The position numbers and the translations under genes were made by a program. Shown in pieces: positions 15,955 through 24,080 of a stretch of 47,406 nt of DNA. Within the stretch, counting starts at the first letter, position 1; the number at the start of each line of letters is the position of its first letter. The stretch spans positions 1-47,406 of the forward strand of contig CAJUGD010000030.1 of NCBI GenBank assembly GCA_910586205.1, written 5' to 3'. The notes beneath the pieces were generated by a model. That model worked only from the letters and a program-made list of their open reading frames with translations. It was not told the DNA's origin and searched no databases. The DNA is from an uncultured Lachnospiraceae bacterium. Lineage in GTDB: Bacteria; Bacillota; Clostridia; Lachnospirales; Lachnospiraceae.

Positions 15955-17337
15955 TTACCTCTCAATCTCAAACCTTCCCCGCTGCCTCTCTCTTTTTAAT
16001 TTGCTGAAGAACAGATAATAAACCACAAACAAAACCGTTGTCACCACCCAGGTCAGAGGATAGCTGAACATAATCGTGTAAATATCCCTGCGCACCGGCA
16101 CTGCTATCAGAATCCACAGCACACGCAGCACACAGACCCCGCCGCAGCAAAGCAGCATAGGAATCCAGCAGTCCCCCACCCCACGCAGCGCACCGGACAG
16201 GATCTCAATAGACACATAGGTTACATACAAAGGAGACAGATACCGCATCATGGCCACGCCGATGGAAACCACGTCTTGATCCGAGGTAAACAGTTCAAAT
16301 CCATAGATACCCCAGTTGTAAATAATCACAGACATAATGGCAGAAGAAAAAATGGTCATCACCATACAGGTGCGCACTCCGCTCCTTACCCGCTCCATAC
16401 TCCCTGCCCCAAAATTCTGTCCCACAAAAGTGGTGGACGCAATGCCGAAAGCGCTGACAATCATCCAGAAAACACTGTCCAGCTTACTGTATGCCGCCCA
16501 GGCTGCCACATAGTTGGTTCCCAGTGAATTGATGGCAGACTGGATAATCACATTGGAAAGACCGTACATTACGGACTGAAGCCCGGAAGGAAAGCCAATC
16601 CGAATCATCCTCTGCAGCATCCGTCCATCCAGCCTTACCTTACTCCACTCCAGATGGTGCATGTCCCTTGTTTTCATCAAAGCCCTGATCACCATGCCCG
16701 CGCTCAATGCCTGACACAAAATAGTGGCCAGCGCCGCACCCAGTACACCCAAATCACAGATCACAACAAAAAATACATCCAGTACAATATTCATAAGGCA
16801 GCTTGTAATCAGAAAATACAGGGGCCTTTTCGAATCCCCTACTGCCCGCAGAATGGCGGCCCCGGAGTTATAGATAAGATTTCCTATGATCCCGCCGAAA
16901 TAAACCCGAATATAAAGGATTGACATCTCCATCACTTCTTCCGGCGTACCCATGGCTTTTAACATCCAGGGAGACAAAAGGATTCCAAGCACAGTCATTG
17001 CCAAGCCTGCCAGGATACTGAATGCCATGAAGGTATGGACCGCATATCCTACCATATCTTCTCTCTTTGCGCCGTAATACTGAGAAACCAGCACCGCCGC
17101 ACCAGAAGAAAGCCCTACAAAAAAGCCTACCACCATCTGTGTAAGCATTCCTGTAGAGCCTGCCACTGCAGACAGCGCTTCCTTTCCCACAAAGCGCCCC
17201 ACGATCATCGCATCCACCGCATTATAGAACTGCTGGAAAAACGTTCCGAACAAAATAGGAAAAAAGAACAGTAAAATCTGTTTCCAGATGATCCCTTCTG
17301 TAATCTGATTCTTTTGTATTGCTGCCTTACGCTCCAT
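15955..17337 (-). CDS. MATE-family multidrug/cation efflux protein
   Basis: A 460-residue polytopic membrane protein with twelve predicted helices and the duplicated MATE fold. FFFPILFGTFFQQFYNAVDAMIVG near the N-terminus (first two helices, about 23-46) and the matching motif SGLQSVMYGLSNVIIQ in the second half are typical. MATE pumps export cationic drugs or metabolites in exchange for Na+ or H+. It is the first gene after the promoter at 17375-17403 and runs straight into the kinase gene, so the pump is made together with two sensory systems. Substrate unknown. Confidence 0.9.
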   Translation of the reverse strand: MERKAAIQKNQITEGIIWKQILLFFFPILFGTFFQQFYNAVDAMIVGRFVGKEALSAVAGSTGMLTQMVVGFFVGLSSGAAVLVSQYYGAKREDMVGYAVHTFMAFSILAGLAMTVLGILLSPWMLKAMGTPEEVMEMSILYIRVYFGGIIGNLIYNSGAAILRAVGDSKRPLYFLITSCLMNIVLDVFFVVICDLGVLGAALATILCQALSAGMVIRALMKTRDMHHLEWSKVRLDGRMLQRMIRIGFPSGLQSVMYGLSNVIIQSAINSLGTNYVAAWAAYSKLDSVFWMIVSAFGIASTTFVGQNFGAGSMERVRSGVRTCMVMTIFSSAIMSVIIYNWGIYGFELFTSDQDVVSIGVAMMRYLSPLYVTYVSIEILSGALRGVGDCWIPMLLCCGGVCVLRVLWILIAVPVRRDIYTIMFSYPLTWVVTTVLFVVYYLFFSKLKRERQRGRFEIER

Positions 17338-17374
17338 AGCCCTGCAACCTTTCTTCTCTTACGTTTCTATGCCG

Positions 17375-17403
17375 ATTGTATCATGGGGCATAAAAAATAG
17401 CAA
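17375..17403 (-). promoter_or_regulatory. Promoter of the MATE / two-component / bceAB run
   Basis: Minus-strand TTGCTA (17403-17398), a 17-base spacer and TACAAT (17380-17375), in the short gap between the ZIP gene and the MATE gene. Confidence 0.6.
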
Positions 17404-17405
17404 GA

Positions 17406-18209
17406 TTATCCCAGCATTACATCCAGAAGCATCATGGTGGCAAACCCGGTTACAATTCCCATGGTGGCAAAGTAAGGCTGTGCCTTCTGATTTCTCTGGC
17501 ACTCAGGAATCAGCTCATGAACTGCCACAAGAATCATGGCTCCCGCTGCAAAGGATAAAGCAAAAGGCAGCATTGCTTCCACATAGACCACCAAAAGCGC
17601 CCCAATCACCCCGGCAACCGGCTCTACCATCCCGGACGCCTGCCCTAGAAAAAAGCTTTTTTTCCTGGAATACCCTTCTCTCCTGAGAGGAATGGACACT
17701 GCCGCGCCCTCTGGAAAATTCTGAAGCCCGATTCCCACTGCAATGGTAATGGCTCCCATCAGGCTCTCTGCCACATAGCCGCTTTTCGGCAGGGCCCCAA
17801 AAGCCACCCCCACTGCAAGGCCCTCCGGTATATTATGAAGCGTAATCGAGAGCACCAGCATAATGATCCGGTTCAGCCTGTCATCCGAACCGTCAGAGGT
17901 CCGGTTTACCCTTCCTCTGGTATAGGAGACGATTTTATCTGACCCCCACATAAACACTGCACCGGAAAGAAAGCCAAGGGTAGCCACCAGATAGGCGGGC
18001 ATGACCGAGATTTCCTCTGCCCGCTCAATAGCCGGCTGCAGCAAAGACCAAAAGCTTGCGGCAATCATAACCCCGGAAGCAAACCCAAGCATCAGATTCA
18101 GCCATTTCGGATTCGGAGACCGGAAAAACACCACTGTGGCTGCCCCCAAGGCTGTTATGGACCAGGTTCCTAGTGTAGCAATCAATGCCATTATCACCAT
18201 ATTACTCAT
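17406..18209 (-). CDS. ZIP-family divalent metal transporter
   Basis: A 267-residue metal importer of the ZupT/GufA type. The two metal-binding helices read HNIPEGLAVGVAFG and LQNFPEGAAVSIPL, the classic H-N-x-P-E-G and Q-N-x-P-E-G motifs. About eight membrane helices are predicted. I chose ATG 18209 because AGGGAGG lies 6-7 bases upstream; an upstream in-frame extension to 18266 would cross the promoter palindrome. Likely substrates are Zn2+, Fe2+ or Mn2+. A perfect 10-base palindrome sits across the promoter and leader. It is monocistronic by layout. Confidence 0.92.
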   Translation of the reverse strand: MSNMVIMALIATLGTWSITALGAATVVFFRSPNPKWLNLMLGFASGVMIAASFWSLLQPAIERAEEISVMPAYLVATLGFLSGAVFMWGSDKIVSYTRGRVNRTSDGSDDRLNRIIMLVLSITLHNIPEGLAVGVAFGALPKSGYVAESLMGAITIAVGIGLQNFPEGAAVSIPLRREGYSRKKSFFLGQASGMVEPVAGVIGALLVVYVEAMLPFALSFAAGAMILVAVHELIPECQRNQKAQPYFATMGIVTGFATMMLLDVMLG

Positions 18210-18219
18210 ATTGCACCTC

Positions 18220-18247
18220 CCTGTAATCCAGTATATCGGATTACAGG
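18220..18247. promoter_or_regulatory. Palindromic operator or hairpin before the ZIP gene
   Basis: CCTGTAATCC and GGATTACAGG form a perfect 10-bp inverted repeat with an 8-base centre (18220-18247). The centre contains TATACT on the minus strand, a possible -10 box, and one arm abuts the AGGGAGG ribosome site. The form suits a metal-responsive repressor, or an RNA hairpin that hides the ribosome site. Confidence 0.6.
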
Positions 18248-18290
18248 AAAATGCGTGTTTGTACAAAATAATTCGTTGTTTTCCAAACCA

Positions 18291-19223
18291 TTATTCTGCA
18301 AACATGGGTGTTGACAGATACCGGTCCCCTGTGTCGGGAAGCAAAACCACAATCGTTTTCCCTTCATTCTCCGGCCGTTTGCCAACCTGGACTGCTGCCC
18401 ATAATGCTGCCCCGGAAGATATTCCCACCAGGATTCCTTCGGTTCTTCCCATGATTCTTCCTGTCTCAAAGGCAGCCTCATCCTCCACGGCAACCACCTC
18501 GTCATACACCTTTTGGTTTAACACCTCCGGCACAAATCCGGCTCCGATTCCCTGGATCCCATGGCTTCCTGAGATTCCTTTTCCCAGCACCGGGGAAGAT
18601 GCCGGCTCCACTGCTATTACCTTTATTTGCGGATTTTGGCTTTTCAGATATTCTCCCACTCCGGTTATGGTCCCTCCGGTTCCCACGCCAGCCACAAAAA
18701 TGTCAATGTTTCCGTCTGTATCTTCCCATATCTCCGGGCCTGTTGACGCTCTGTGGGCAGCAGCATTGGCCGGATTGACAAACTGTCCGGGAATAAAGCT
18801 GTCCGGGATCTTCTTTGCCAGCTCCTCTGCCTTGGCAATGGCTCCTGCCATCCCTTGTGCGCCCTCTGTCAGTACCAGCTCTGCCCCGTAAGCCTTCAAA
18901 AGATAACGGCGCTCTGCGCTCATCGTATCCGGCATGACAATGATCGTCCGATATCCTCTGGAGGCTGCCACACAGGCAAGCCCGATTCCCGTATTTCCTG
19001 AAGTCGGCTCAATGATCACAGAGCCTGGCTTTAACGCTCCCTTTGCCTCTGCGTCCTCAATCATTGCCTTTGCCACCCGGTCCTTTACACTGCCCGCCGG
19101 GTTTAAATACTCTAACTTTGCCAGAATCCGGGCCTTCAACCCCTCCCGCTTTTCCATGTGAACCAGCTCTAAAAGCGGCGTTTTGCCGATCAGCTCATCT
19201 GCTGACATGTAAATTCTTCCCAT
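18291..19223 (-). CDS. cysK: Cysteine synthase A (O-acetylserine sulfhydrylase)
   Basis: A 310-residue PLP enzyme joining O-acetylserine and sulfide to give L-cysteine. PLP Lys 47 is in LNPAGSVKDR. The phosphate and substrate loops are TSGNTG (74-79) and VGTGGTITG. The C-terminal GISSGA follows. Length and sequence are typical of CysK. It is divergent from the serine dehydratase operon, with 180 bases between starts. Serine is thus the shared node: one direction feeds cysteine synthesis, the other degrades serine. AGGAGG precedes the start. No S-box or T-box was seen in the short leader. Confidence 0.95.
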   Translation of the reverse strand: MGRIYMSADELIGKTPLLELVHMEKREGLKARILAKLEYLNPAGSVKDRVAKAMIEDAEAKGALKPGSVIIEPTSGNTGIGLACVAASRGYRTIIVMPDTMSAERRYLLKAYGAELVLTEGAQGMAGAIAKAEELAKKIPDSFIPGQFVNPANAAAHRASTGPEIWEDTDGNIDIFVAGVGTGGTITGVGEYLKSQNPQIKVIAVEPASSPVLGKGISGSHGIQGIGAGFVPEVLNQKVYDEVVAVEDEAAFETGRIMGRTEGILVGISSGAALWAAVQVGKRPENEGKTIVVLLPDTGDRYLSTPMFAE

Positions 19224-19309
19224 AACTTTTTCCTCCTGATTTTAAGAATACCTATTTGATTATATCCCATTTTCTTCCAAAAGAAAACCTTTGACATGTT
19301 TCGGATCTC

Positions 19310-19338
19310 TTGTAAAAAAGATCTGAAAATGGTATAAT
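19310..19338 (+). promoter_or_regulatory. Promoter of the serine dehydratase operon
   Basis: TTGTAA (19310-19315), a 17-base spacer ending TGG and a perfect TATAAT (19333-19338), about 65 bases upstream of the sdaAB start. Confidence 0.75.
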
Positions 19339-19403
19339 TTGTCCATCAAAATGTTTCACTTTTCCTTTTAATCCTTTAATTCAAATGAAACGAGGACTTT
19401 TTT

Positions 19404-20084
19404 ATGTCATTTATCAGCATTTTCGATGTTCTGGGGCCCAACATGATAGGGCCTTCCAGCTCCCATACGGCCGGAGCCTGCTCCATTGCCCTCATTGCCC
19501 GGAAAATGTTAGGAGAACCGGTACGCCAGGTAGAATTTACCCTTTACGGCTCCTTTGCCAAGACCTACCAGGGACATGGCACGGACCGGGCCCTTTTAGG
19601 CGGAATCATGGGCTTTTCCACGGAGGATGAGCGGATCCCCCAGGCCTACACCTTAGCCGAACAGCAGGGAATACTTTTTGATTTTTTCTACAATCACACA
19701 GAGACAGAGCTTCATCCCAACACAGTGGATATTCATCTCACAGACATTCACGGACATTCCTTTTCCCTCCGCGGAGAATCCATCGGCGGCGGCAAAATCC
19801 GGATCTCCAGGATTAACGGAATTGACGTGGACTTTTCCGGAGATTACAATACCTTGATTGTAGTCCACAAAGACCGGATCGGCATGGCGGCCCACATTAC
19901 CCGCTGTCTCAGCGAGGGCAGGGTCAATATTGCGTTTATGCGGCTTTTCCGGGAGGCAAAGGGGGAAATCGCATACAGCATTGTAGAGTTTGACGGAACT
20001 CTTTCCCAGGATGTACAGCAAAAAATCAAAGATAAAGAGGATGTGGAGCAAGTCATGGTAATCCGGATCCAGGAGGGACAATAA
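19404..20084 (+). CDS. sdaAB: L-serine dehydratase, beta subunit
   Basis: A 226-residue subunit of the iron-sulfur L-serine ammonia-lyase that turns serine into pyruvate and ammonia. The N-terminus (SIFDVLGPNMIGPSSSHTAG) carries the conserved GPSSSHT substrate motif. The C-terminal ~75 residues form an ACT domain (NTLIVVHKDRIGMAAHI onward), which in this family helps bind or sense serine. GAGGA precedes ATG 19404 by 8 bases. Its stop codon overlaps the start of the alpha-subunit gene by one base (TAATG), so the two subunits are translationally coupled. Confidence 0.95.
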   Translation: MSFISIFDVLGPNMIGPSSSHTAGACSIALIARKMLGEPVRQVEFTLYGSFAKTYQGHGTDRALLGGIMGFSTEDERIPQAYTLAEQQGILFDFFYNHTETELHPNTVDIHLTDIHGHSFSLRGESIGGGKIRISRINGIDVDFSGDYNTLIVVHKDRIGMAAHITRCLSEGRVNIAFMRLFREAKGEIAYSIVEFDGTLSQDVQQKIKDKEDVEQVMVIRIQEGQ

Positions 20085-20947
20085 TGGATTTTAAAAATGC
20101 AGCCGGGCTTCTGATGCTTTGCGAAAAGCACGAATGCCCGATTTCTGAAATTATGATACGCAGAGAATGTGATCTGGCAGAGACTGACAGGGAGTCCTTG
20201 GACATGCGGATGAAAAAAGCCCTTGAAATCATGAAAAAATCTTCTGCAGAGCCCCTTGTAAAACCACGCCGCTCCATGGGCGGGCTGATAGGCGGTGAGG
20301 CCCGCTTGGTTGAGCTTCACCGGCAGGAGGGCAAATCCATCTGCGGAAATGTGCTTTCTAAAGCCATTGCCTATGCCATGGGTGTTTTGGAAGTCAGCAG
20401 CTCCATGGGTCTTATTGTAGCCGCGCCGACTGCCGGCTCATCAGGAGTCGTCCCCGGTGTTTTGCTGGCTCTCCGGGAGGAGTATAGAGCTTCTGAAGAA
20501 AAGCTGCTCTCGGCATTATATAACTCCGGCGCCATCGGATATCTTGCCATGCGCAATGCCACGGTTGCCGGTGCTGTAGGCGGATGTCAGGCAGAAGTGG
20601 GGGTGGCTTCTGCCATGGCAGCCTCTGCGGCCGTGGAGCTTATGGACGGCACCCCCAGACAGTGTCTGAATGCCGCATCCACAGCGCTGATGAATCTTCT
20701 GGGGCTGGTTTGTGACCCGGTAGGCGGCTTAGTGGAATATCCTTGCCAGAACCGGAACGCCATCGGCGTAGCTAATGCACTGACCGCAGCAGAGCTGGCC
20801 CTAAGCGGGGTAAACCAGCTTATTCCCTTTGACGAAATGTTAGACGCCATGTACCATGTAGGCAGACGCCTTGCACCGGAGTTCCGCGAAACCGCCATGG
20901 GCGGATGTGCCGTTACCCCTGCCGGCTGTGCTGCATGTAAAAAGTAA
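20084..20947 (+). CDS. sdaAA: L-serine dehydratase, alpha (4Fe-4S) subunit
   Basis: A 287-residue catalytic subunit. Family motifs are GLIGGEARLVELHRQ, PTAGSSGVVPGVL and DPVGGLVEYPCQNRNAIG. Conserved Cys, including those in LVCDPVGG, EYPCQNRN and the tail GGCAVTPAGCAACK, are candidates for cluster ligands. The [4Fe-4S] cluster makes the enzyme oxygen-sensitive, in keeping with an anaerobe. Together with sdaAB it lets the cell use serine as a carbon and ammonia source; the ammonia would also suit the amidotransferase-less GuaA in this window, though that link is speculative. Confidence 0.95.
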   Translation: MDFKNAAGLLMLCEKHECPISEIMIRRECDLAETDRESLDMRMKKALEIMKKSSAEPLVKPRRSMGGLIGGEARLVELHRQEGKSICGNVLSKAIAYAMGVLEVSSSMGLIVAAPTAGSSGVVPGVLLALREEYRASEEKLLSALYNSGAIGYLAMRNATVAGAVGGCQAEVGVASAMAASAAVELMDGTPRQCLNAASTALMNLLGLVCDPVGGLVEYPCQNRNAIGVANALTAAELALSGVNQLIPFDEMLDAMYHVGRRLAPEFRETAMGGCAVTPAGCAACKK

Positions 20948-20953
20948 AACACA

Positions 20954-20976
20954 GGGCTGCCGGATTACGGCAGCCC
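20954..20976 (+). terminator. Terminator-like hairpin after sdaAA
   Basis: A perfect 9-base stem GGGCTGCCG / CGGCAGCCC with a 5-base loop. The plus-strand tail is TAAAAAC, without a good T run; on the minus strand the 3' side reads TGTGTTTTACTTTTT. It may end transcripts from both sides, weakly. Confidence 0.6.
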
Positions 20977-21022
20977 TAAAAACATCCCATTGTAATTGTA
21001 TCCGTCAGACAGGCAATCTTCT

Positions 21023-21643
21023 TTATTCTCTCCAAATCCCGCCCATATACTTTTCATACCAATCCCCAGGCATTATTTTCCGGTACAGGTTCTCAAGCTC
21101 CTTTGCCCCGTCCGCCGTTTCTTCTGTCAAAGGCATATATAATATCTCGTACTCCACCCCAAACAGCAGGGAGCGAAGCTTTGTCCGCACACATCCGTTT
21201 TCCAGATAAAACCGGATCCGCCTTTCCCTCAAAAGCTTTTCTTCCTCACTCTGTGCACTTTCCAGGCTTTCACATTCCAGCAAAATCCCTTTTTCCCGCT
21301 TATAAAATTCCCGTATCCTCTCCAGGCATTTTCCCCCATAACCCATGCCTCGGCACAGCTCGCTCACAGCCAGATAATCCAGCAGAAAAACTCCCCGCTT
21401 TTTGTCTGTCACGAAAAAACCATATGCCATCAATCGGTTATCCTCATAAAGCCCCAGGCAGTCATACATTCCCCTGTCCAGCATCCTTTGGATGGCTGAC
21501 AACGGCTTTAACTCATTTTTAGGAAAATCCCTCCGCATATAGTTCTCATAGACCTGCACTACTTCCTCTGCCTCCATCCTTTGCAGACATAATTTTCCTC
21601 TTTCCTGCCTGTTCTCATTTTTATGTTCTTTATTCCATTCCAT
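21023..21643 (-). CDS. GNAT-family N-acetyltransferase
   Basis: A 206-residue protein with a central GNAT fold. The acetyl-CoA pyrophosphate loop is in YLAVSELCRGMGYGGKCLE (R-G-x-G-x-G), preceded by the strand GVFLLDYLAV. ATG 21643 is chosen over an upstream GTG because the AGGAGG lies too close to the GTG. The acceptor is unknown. It is monocistronic, with hairpins on both sides and the serine dehydratase operon convergent to it. Nothing in context indicates a pathway. Confidence 0.82.
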   Translation of the reverse strand: MEWNKEHKNENRQERGKLCLQRMEAEEVVQVYENYMRRDFPKNELKPLSAIQRMLDRGMYDCLGLYEDNRLMAYGFFVTDKKRGVFLLDYLAVSELCRGMGYGGKCLERIREFYKREKGILLECESLESAQSEEEKLLRERRIRFYLENGCVRTKLRSLLFGVEYEILYMPLTEETADGAKELENLYRKIMPGDWYEKYMGGIWRE

Positions 21644-21684
21644 ATGACACACTGCCTCCTTTCCCGAAAAATGCTTTAAAATAC

Positions 21685-21727
21685 AGCAAAAGACCCATCA
21701 GCCCGCCTGTCAGACACCTGATGGGTC
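21685..21727 (-). terminator. Terminator after the 139-aa gene
   Basis: A perfect 10-base stem GACCCATCAG / CTGATGGGTC (21692-21701 with 21718-21727), followed on the minus strand by TTTTGCTG. It would end the chemoreceptor-MATE transcript. Confidence 0.75.
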
Positions 21728-21760
21728 AAAAAACACTGCCGAAAAAATTTTCTAATCTTG

Positions 21761-22180
21761 TTATTCAATCCCTTCAATAACCTCTGCCGCCTTCTGAGCC
21801 TTTTTCATAATATACACAAACTCCGGCGGAAGCTGTGTATCTTCAGGAAGCTGAAACACCTCTCCGTCCAAAAATGCATTGGACATCTGATACATACAGG
21901 AATCCCCGTCCATATGCTTCATGGCCAGTTCCTCCCCCTGCCGCCGCATTTCCTCTGTATTCCGCTCCCGTCCTAAAGCCAGCTCAGTCAGAATCCCCAG
22001 CATAACGGCAAAATGTTCTTCATCCCACGCTGAGAGATACATACACTTGCACAAGCCCTTATTAAAAAAGGGATAATCGGAATAGCAATCCATCAGCTCC
22101 TTAAACCGGGTCCTGTGCCCGGAATCCTCAAACAGCCTTCTCTCATCCAAAGCCTGTATACATAGCTCTTTAAATCCCAT
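21761..22180 (-). CDS. Uncharacterised 139-aa protein
   Basis: I do not recognise a family. The product is soluble, acidic and helical, with a cluster of Met and Cys (GLCKCMYLSAWDEEHFAVM and GDSCMYQMSN). No signal peptide or membrane segment is seen. It lies 70 bases after the MATE gene on the same strand and before a good terminator, so it is probably the last gene of the chemoreceptor operon. Starts MGFKELCIQALDERR. Confidence 0.6.
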   Translation of the reverse strand: MGFKELCIQALDERRLFEDSGHRTRFKELMDCYSDYPFFNKGLCKCMYLSAWDEEHFAVMLGILTELALGRERNTEEMRRQGEELAMKHMDGDSCMYQMSNAFLDGEVFQLPEDTQLPPEFVYIMKKAQKAAEVIEGIE

Positions 22181-22250
22181 ACTTTGTCCCCCTTGTTTTT
22201 ATCATTCCCTGCAGAACGCCTTTTTATGATTCCGGACAAATCCTTATCCG

Positions 22251-23615
22251 TCAAGCGGTTCTCTCTACCCGCCGCCGCACAATCCCATAACACACCATAT
22301 GCGCCAAAAACGTAATTGTCCATGATACCGGATAAGAAATATACAAAGTCTGTAAGGTCCGGCTCACAGCAAATATCGTATAAATCCAAATCACCCGGAA
22401 TACACAAGCTCCTGTCAATGCCACAAACATCGGCAGCAGCGAACATCCCATTCCCCGCAGTCCTCCTACCATCACTTCCATGATCCCACAGAGGAAATAC
22501 GGGCCGCTGATGATCCTAAGCCGGTTCATGCCATAGTGGATTACCTGAGCGTTAGAACCATAGATTCCCAAAAGCCCCGGGCCAAGAAGCACTGCCCCGC
22601 CTCCCATGAAAATCCCCACTGCAATCACCATTCCCTGGCAATACCACAGGATTTTCGTCATCCTATCATAATTCTTCGCCCCGAAATTCTGGCTGGTAAA
22701 GCTTAAGGCAGTCTGGTACACCGCATTCATGGCCGTATATACAAATCCTTCAATATTCGCTGCTGCCGTATTGCCCGCCATGGCCACAGAACCAAAGGAA
22801 TTTACCGACGATTGGATCAGGACATTGGAAATGGAAAAAATAGCCCCCTGAAGCCCTGCCGGCAGTCCAATCCTGGCAATGGCAAAGAGCTTGCTTTTTA
22901 CCAGCTTTAATTGATCATACTTAAGACGGTAAGGCGCATCGGACTTTACCAGACACCGGATGATCAGCGCTGCCGAAATGCACTGGGAGATCACCGTGGC
23001 AAGGGCCACTCCGGCTACTCCCATATGAAGAACAATCACAAAAATCAGATTCAAAATCACATTGATGATTCCTGCAGCCAGCAAAAACCACAAAGGTCTT
23101 TTGGTATCTCCCACGGCTCTTAAAATAGCGCTGCCAAAATTATACGTCAAAGTAGCCGGCATTCCCACAAAGAAGATTTTCATATAAAGGGCTGACAGAG
23201 GAAGTACATCCTCCGGCGTACCCATAAGCGTCAGAAGCGGATCTGCAAGCAGCACTCCCACTGCCACCAAAAACAAACCGCCTCCCGCTGCCAGTACCAT
23301 GGCCGTGTGAACCGTCTCCTCCAGATCCTTCATACGATGGGCGCCGAAATACTGAGCCACCAGCACATTGGCTCCCACGGAAAGCCCGATAAACACATTC
23401 ACCAGAAGATTGATAAGGGAGCTGGTAGAACCCACTGCTGCCAGGGACTCATGGCCCGCGTAGTTTCCCACCACCACAATATCCGCAGCATTAAACAATA
23501 GCTGAAGAATCCCGGACAGCATCAGCGGAACTGCAAACATCACCAGCTTTGAAAAAAGAGGCCCGCTGCACATGTCCATCTCATAAGCCTTTCCGGCTTT
23601 TCTTCCTGTTTCCAT
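22251..23615 (-). CDS. MATE-family efflux protein (second copy)
   Basis: A 454-residue polytopic protein with twelve predicted helices. FAVPLMLSGILQLLFNAADIVVVG near the N-terminus and PAGLQGAIFSISNVLIQ in the second half are the paired MATE motifs. It is related to, but clearly distinct from, the pump at 15955-17337. It starts 21 bases after the FMN-binding-type lipoprotein gene, with AAAGGA upstream, so it is probably co-transcribed with that gene and the chemoreceptor. Its substrate is unknown; the context suggests an export function linked to redox or chemical sensing. Confidence 0.9.
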   Translation of the reverse strand: METGRKAGKAYEMDMCSGPLFSKLVMFAVPLMLSGILQLLFNAADIVVVGNYAGHESLAAVGSTSSLINLLVNVFIGLSVGANVLVAQYFGAHRMKDLEETVHTAMVLAAGGGLFLVAVGVLLADPLLTLMGTPEDVLPLSALYMKIFFVGMPATLTYNFGSAILRAVGDTKRPLWFLLAAGIINVILNLIFVIVLHMGVAGVALATVISQCISAALIIRCLVKSDAPYRLKYDQLKLVKSKLFAIARIGLPAGLQGAIFSISNVLIQSSVNSFGSVAMAGNTAAANIEGFVYTAMNAVYQTALSFTSQNFGAKNYDRMTKILWYCQGMVIAVGIFMGGGAVLLGPGLLGIYGSNAQVIHYGMNRLRIISGPYFLCGIMEVMVGGLRGMGCSLLPMFVALTGACVFRVIWIYTIFAVSRTLQTLYISYPVSWTITFLAHMVCYGIVRRRVERTA

Positions 23616-23636
23616 CGTACTGTTCCTTTTGCCTTT

Positions 23637-24080
23637 CTAATGAGACGTATCCACAATCACAACGTCCGAATCTCCCTTCTTGGCCTGCTCCAGCACAGCC
23701 GCTGCCAGCTTTTTGAAAGAATCATGGGAAGACGATGCCCCTGATATGGCGTCAATCTGCCCTTTCCCCTGTCCCTCTAAAAGCTGACCGGCATAATTCC
23801 GGGTATATTCGTTAGGATAAGTGCCGTTAGAATGAAGCATGTTCTGCATGTAGGCATTATCCCAGCTTTTAATAAATCCACTGGCATTTTCAGCATTGTA
23901 CTCCACGGAGACAATGCTTCCCCCTTTTACCATGATGGTTACATATTCCTTCCAGCCATGACTGAACTCCTGAGCCTGCGCTGTATAATATCCGTCCTGA
24001 AGTTCCTGACTGCCGCCGCAGCCTGTCAGGATCCCTGTCATCAGAAAAAGAATCAGACTTATCCTTGCCGTCAGTTTCAT
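23637..24080 (-). CDS. FMN-binding-domain lipoprotein
   Basis: A 147-residue exported lipoprotein. The signal peptide ends in the lipobox LTGC (Cys about residue 21), so it is anchored outside the membrane. The rest resembles a single FMN-binding (NqrC/RnfG-like) domain: DGYYTAQAQEF, a VTIMVKGGSIVSVEY strand pair, and the flavinylation-type motif DAISGASSSHDSF near residues 110-122. In related proteins FMN is attached to the Ser/Thr of the S/T-G-A-S/T motif. It overlaps the chemoreceptor gene by 4 bases (ATGA). Such lipoproteins carry electrons in extracellular electron transfer or fumarate reduction. Here no electron-transfer genes are adjacent. Confidence 0.78.
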   Translation of the reverse strand: MKLTARISLILFLMTGILTGCGGSQELQDGYYTAQAQEFSHGWKEYVTIMVKGGSIVSVEYNAENASGFIKSWDNAYMQNMLHSNGTYPNEYTRNYAGQLLEGQGKGQIDAISGASSSHDSFKKLAAAVLEQAKKGDSDVVIVDTSH

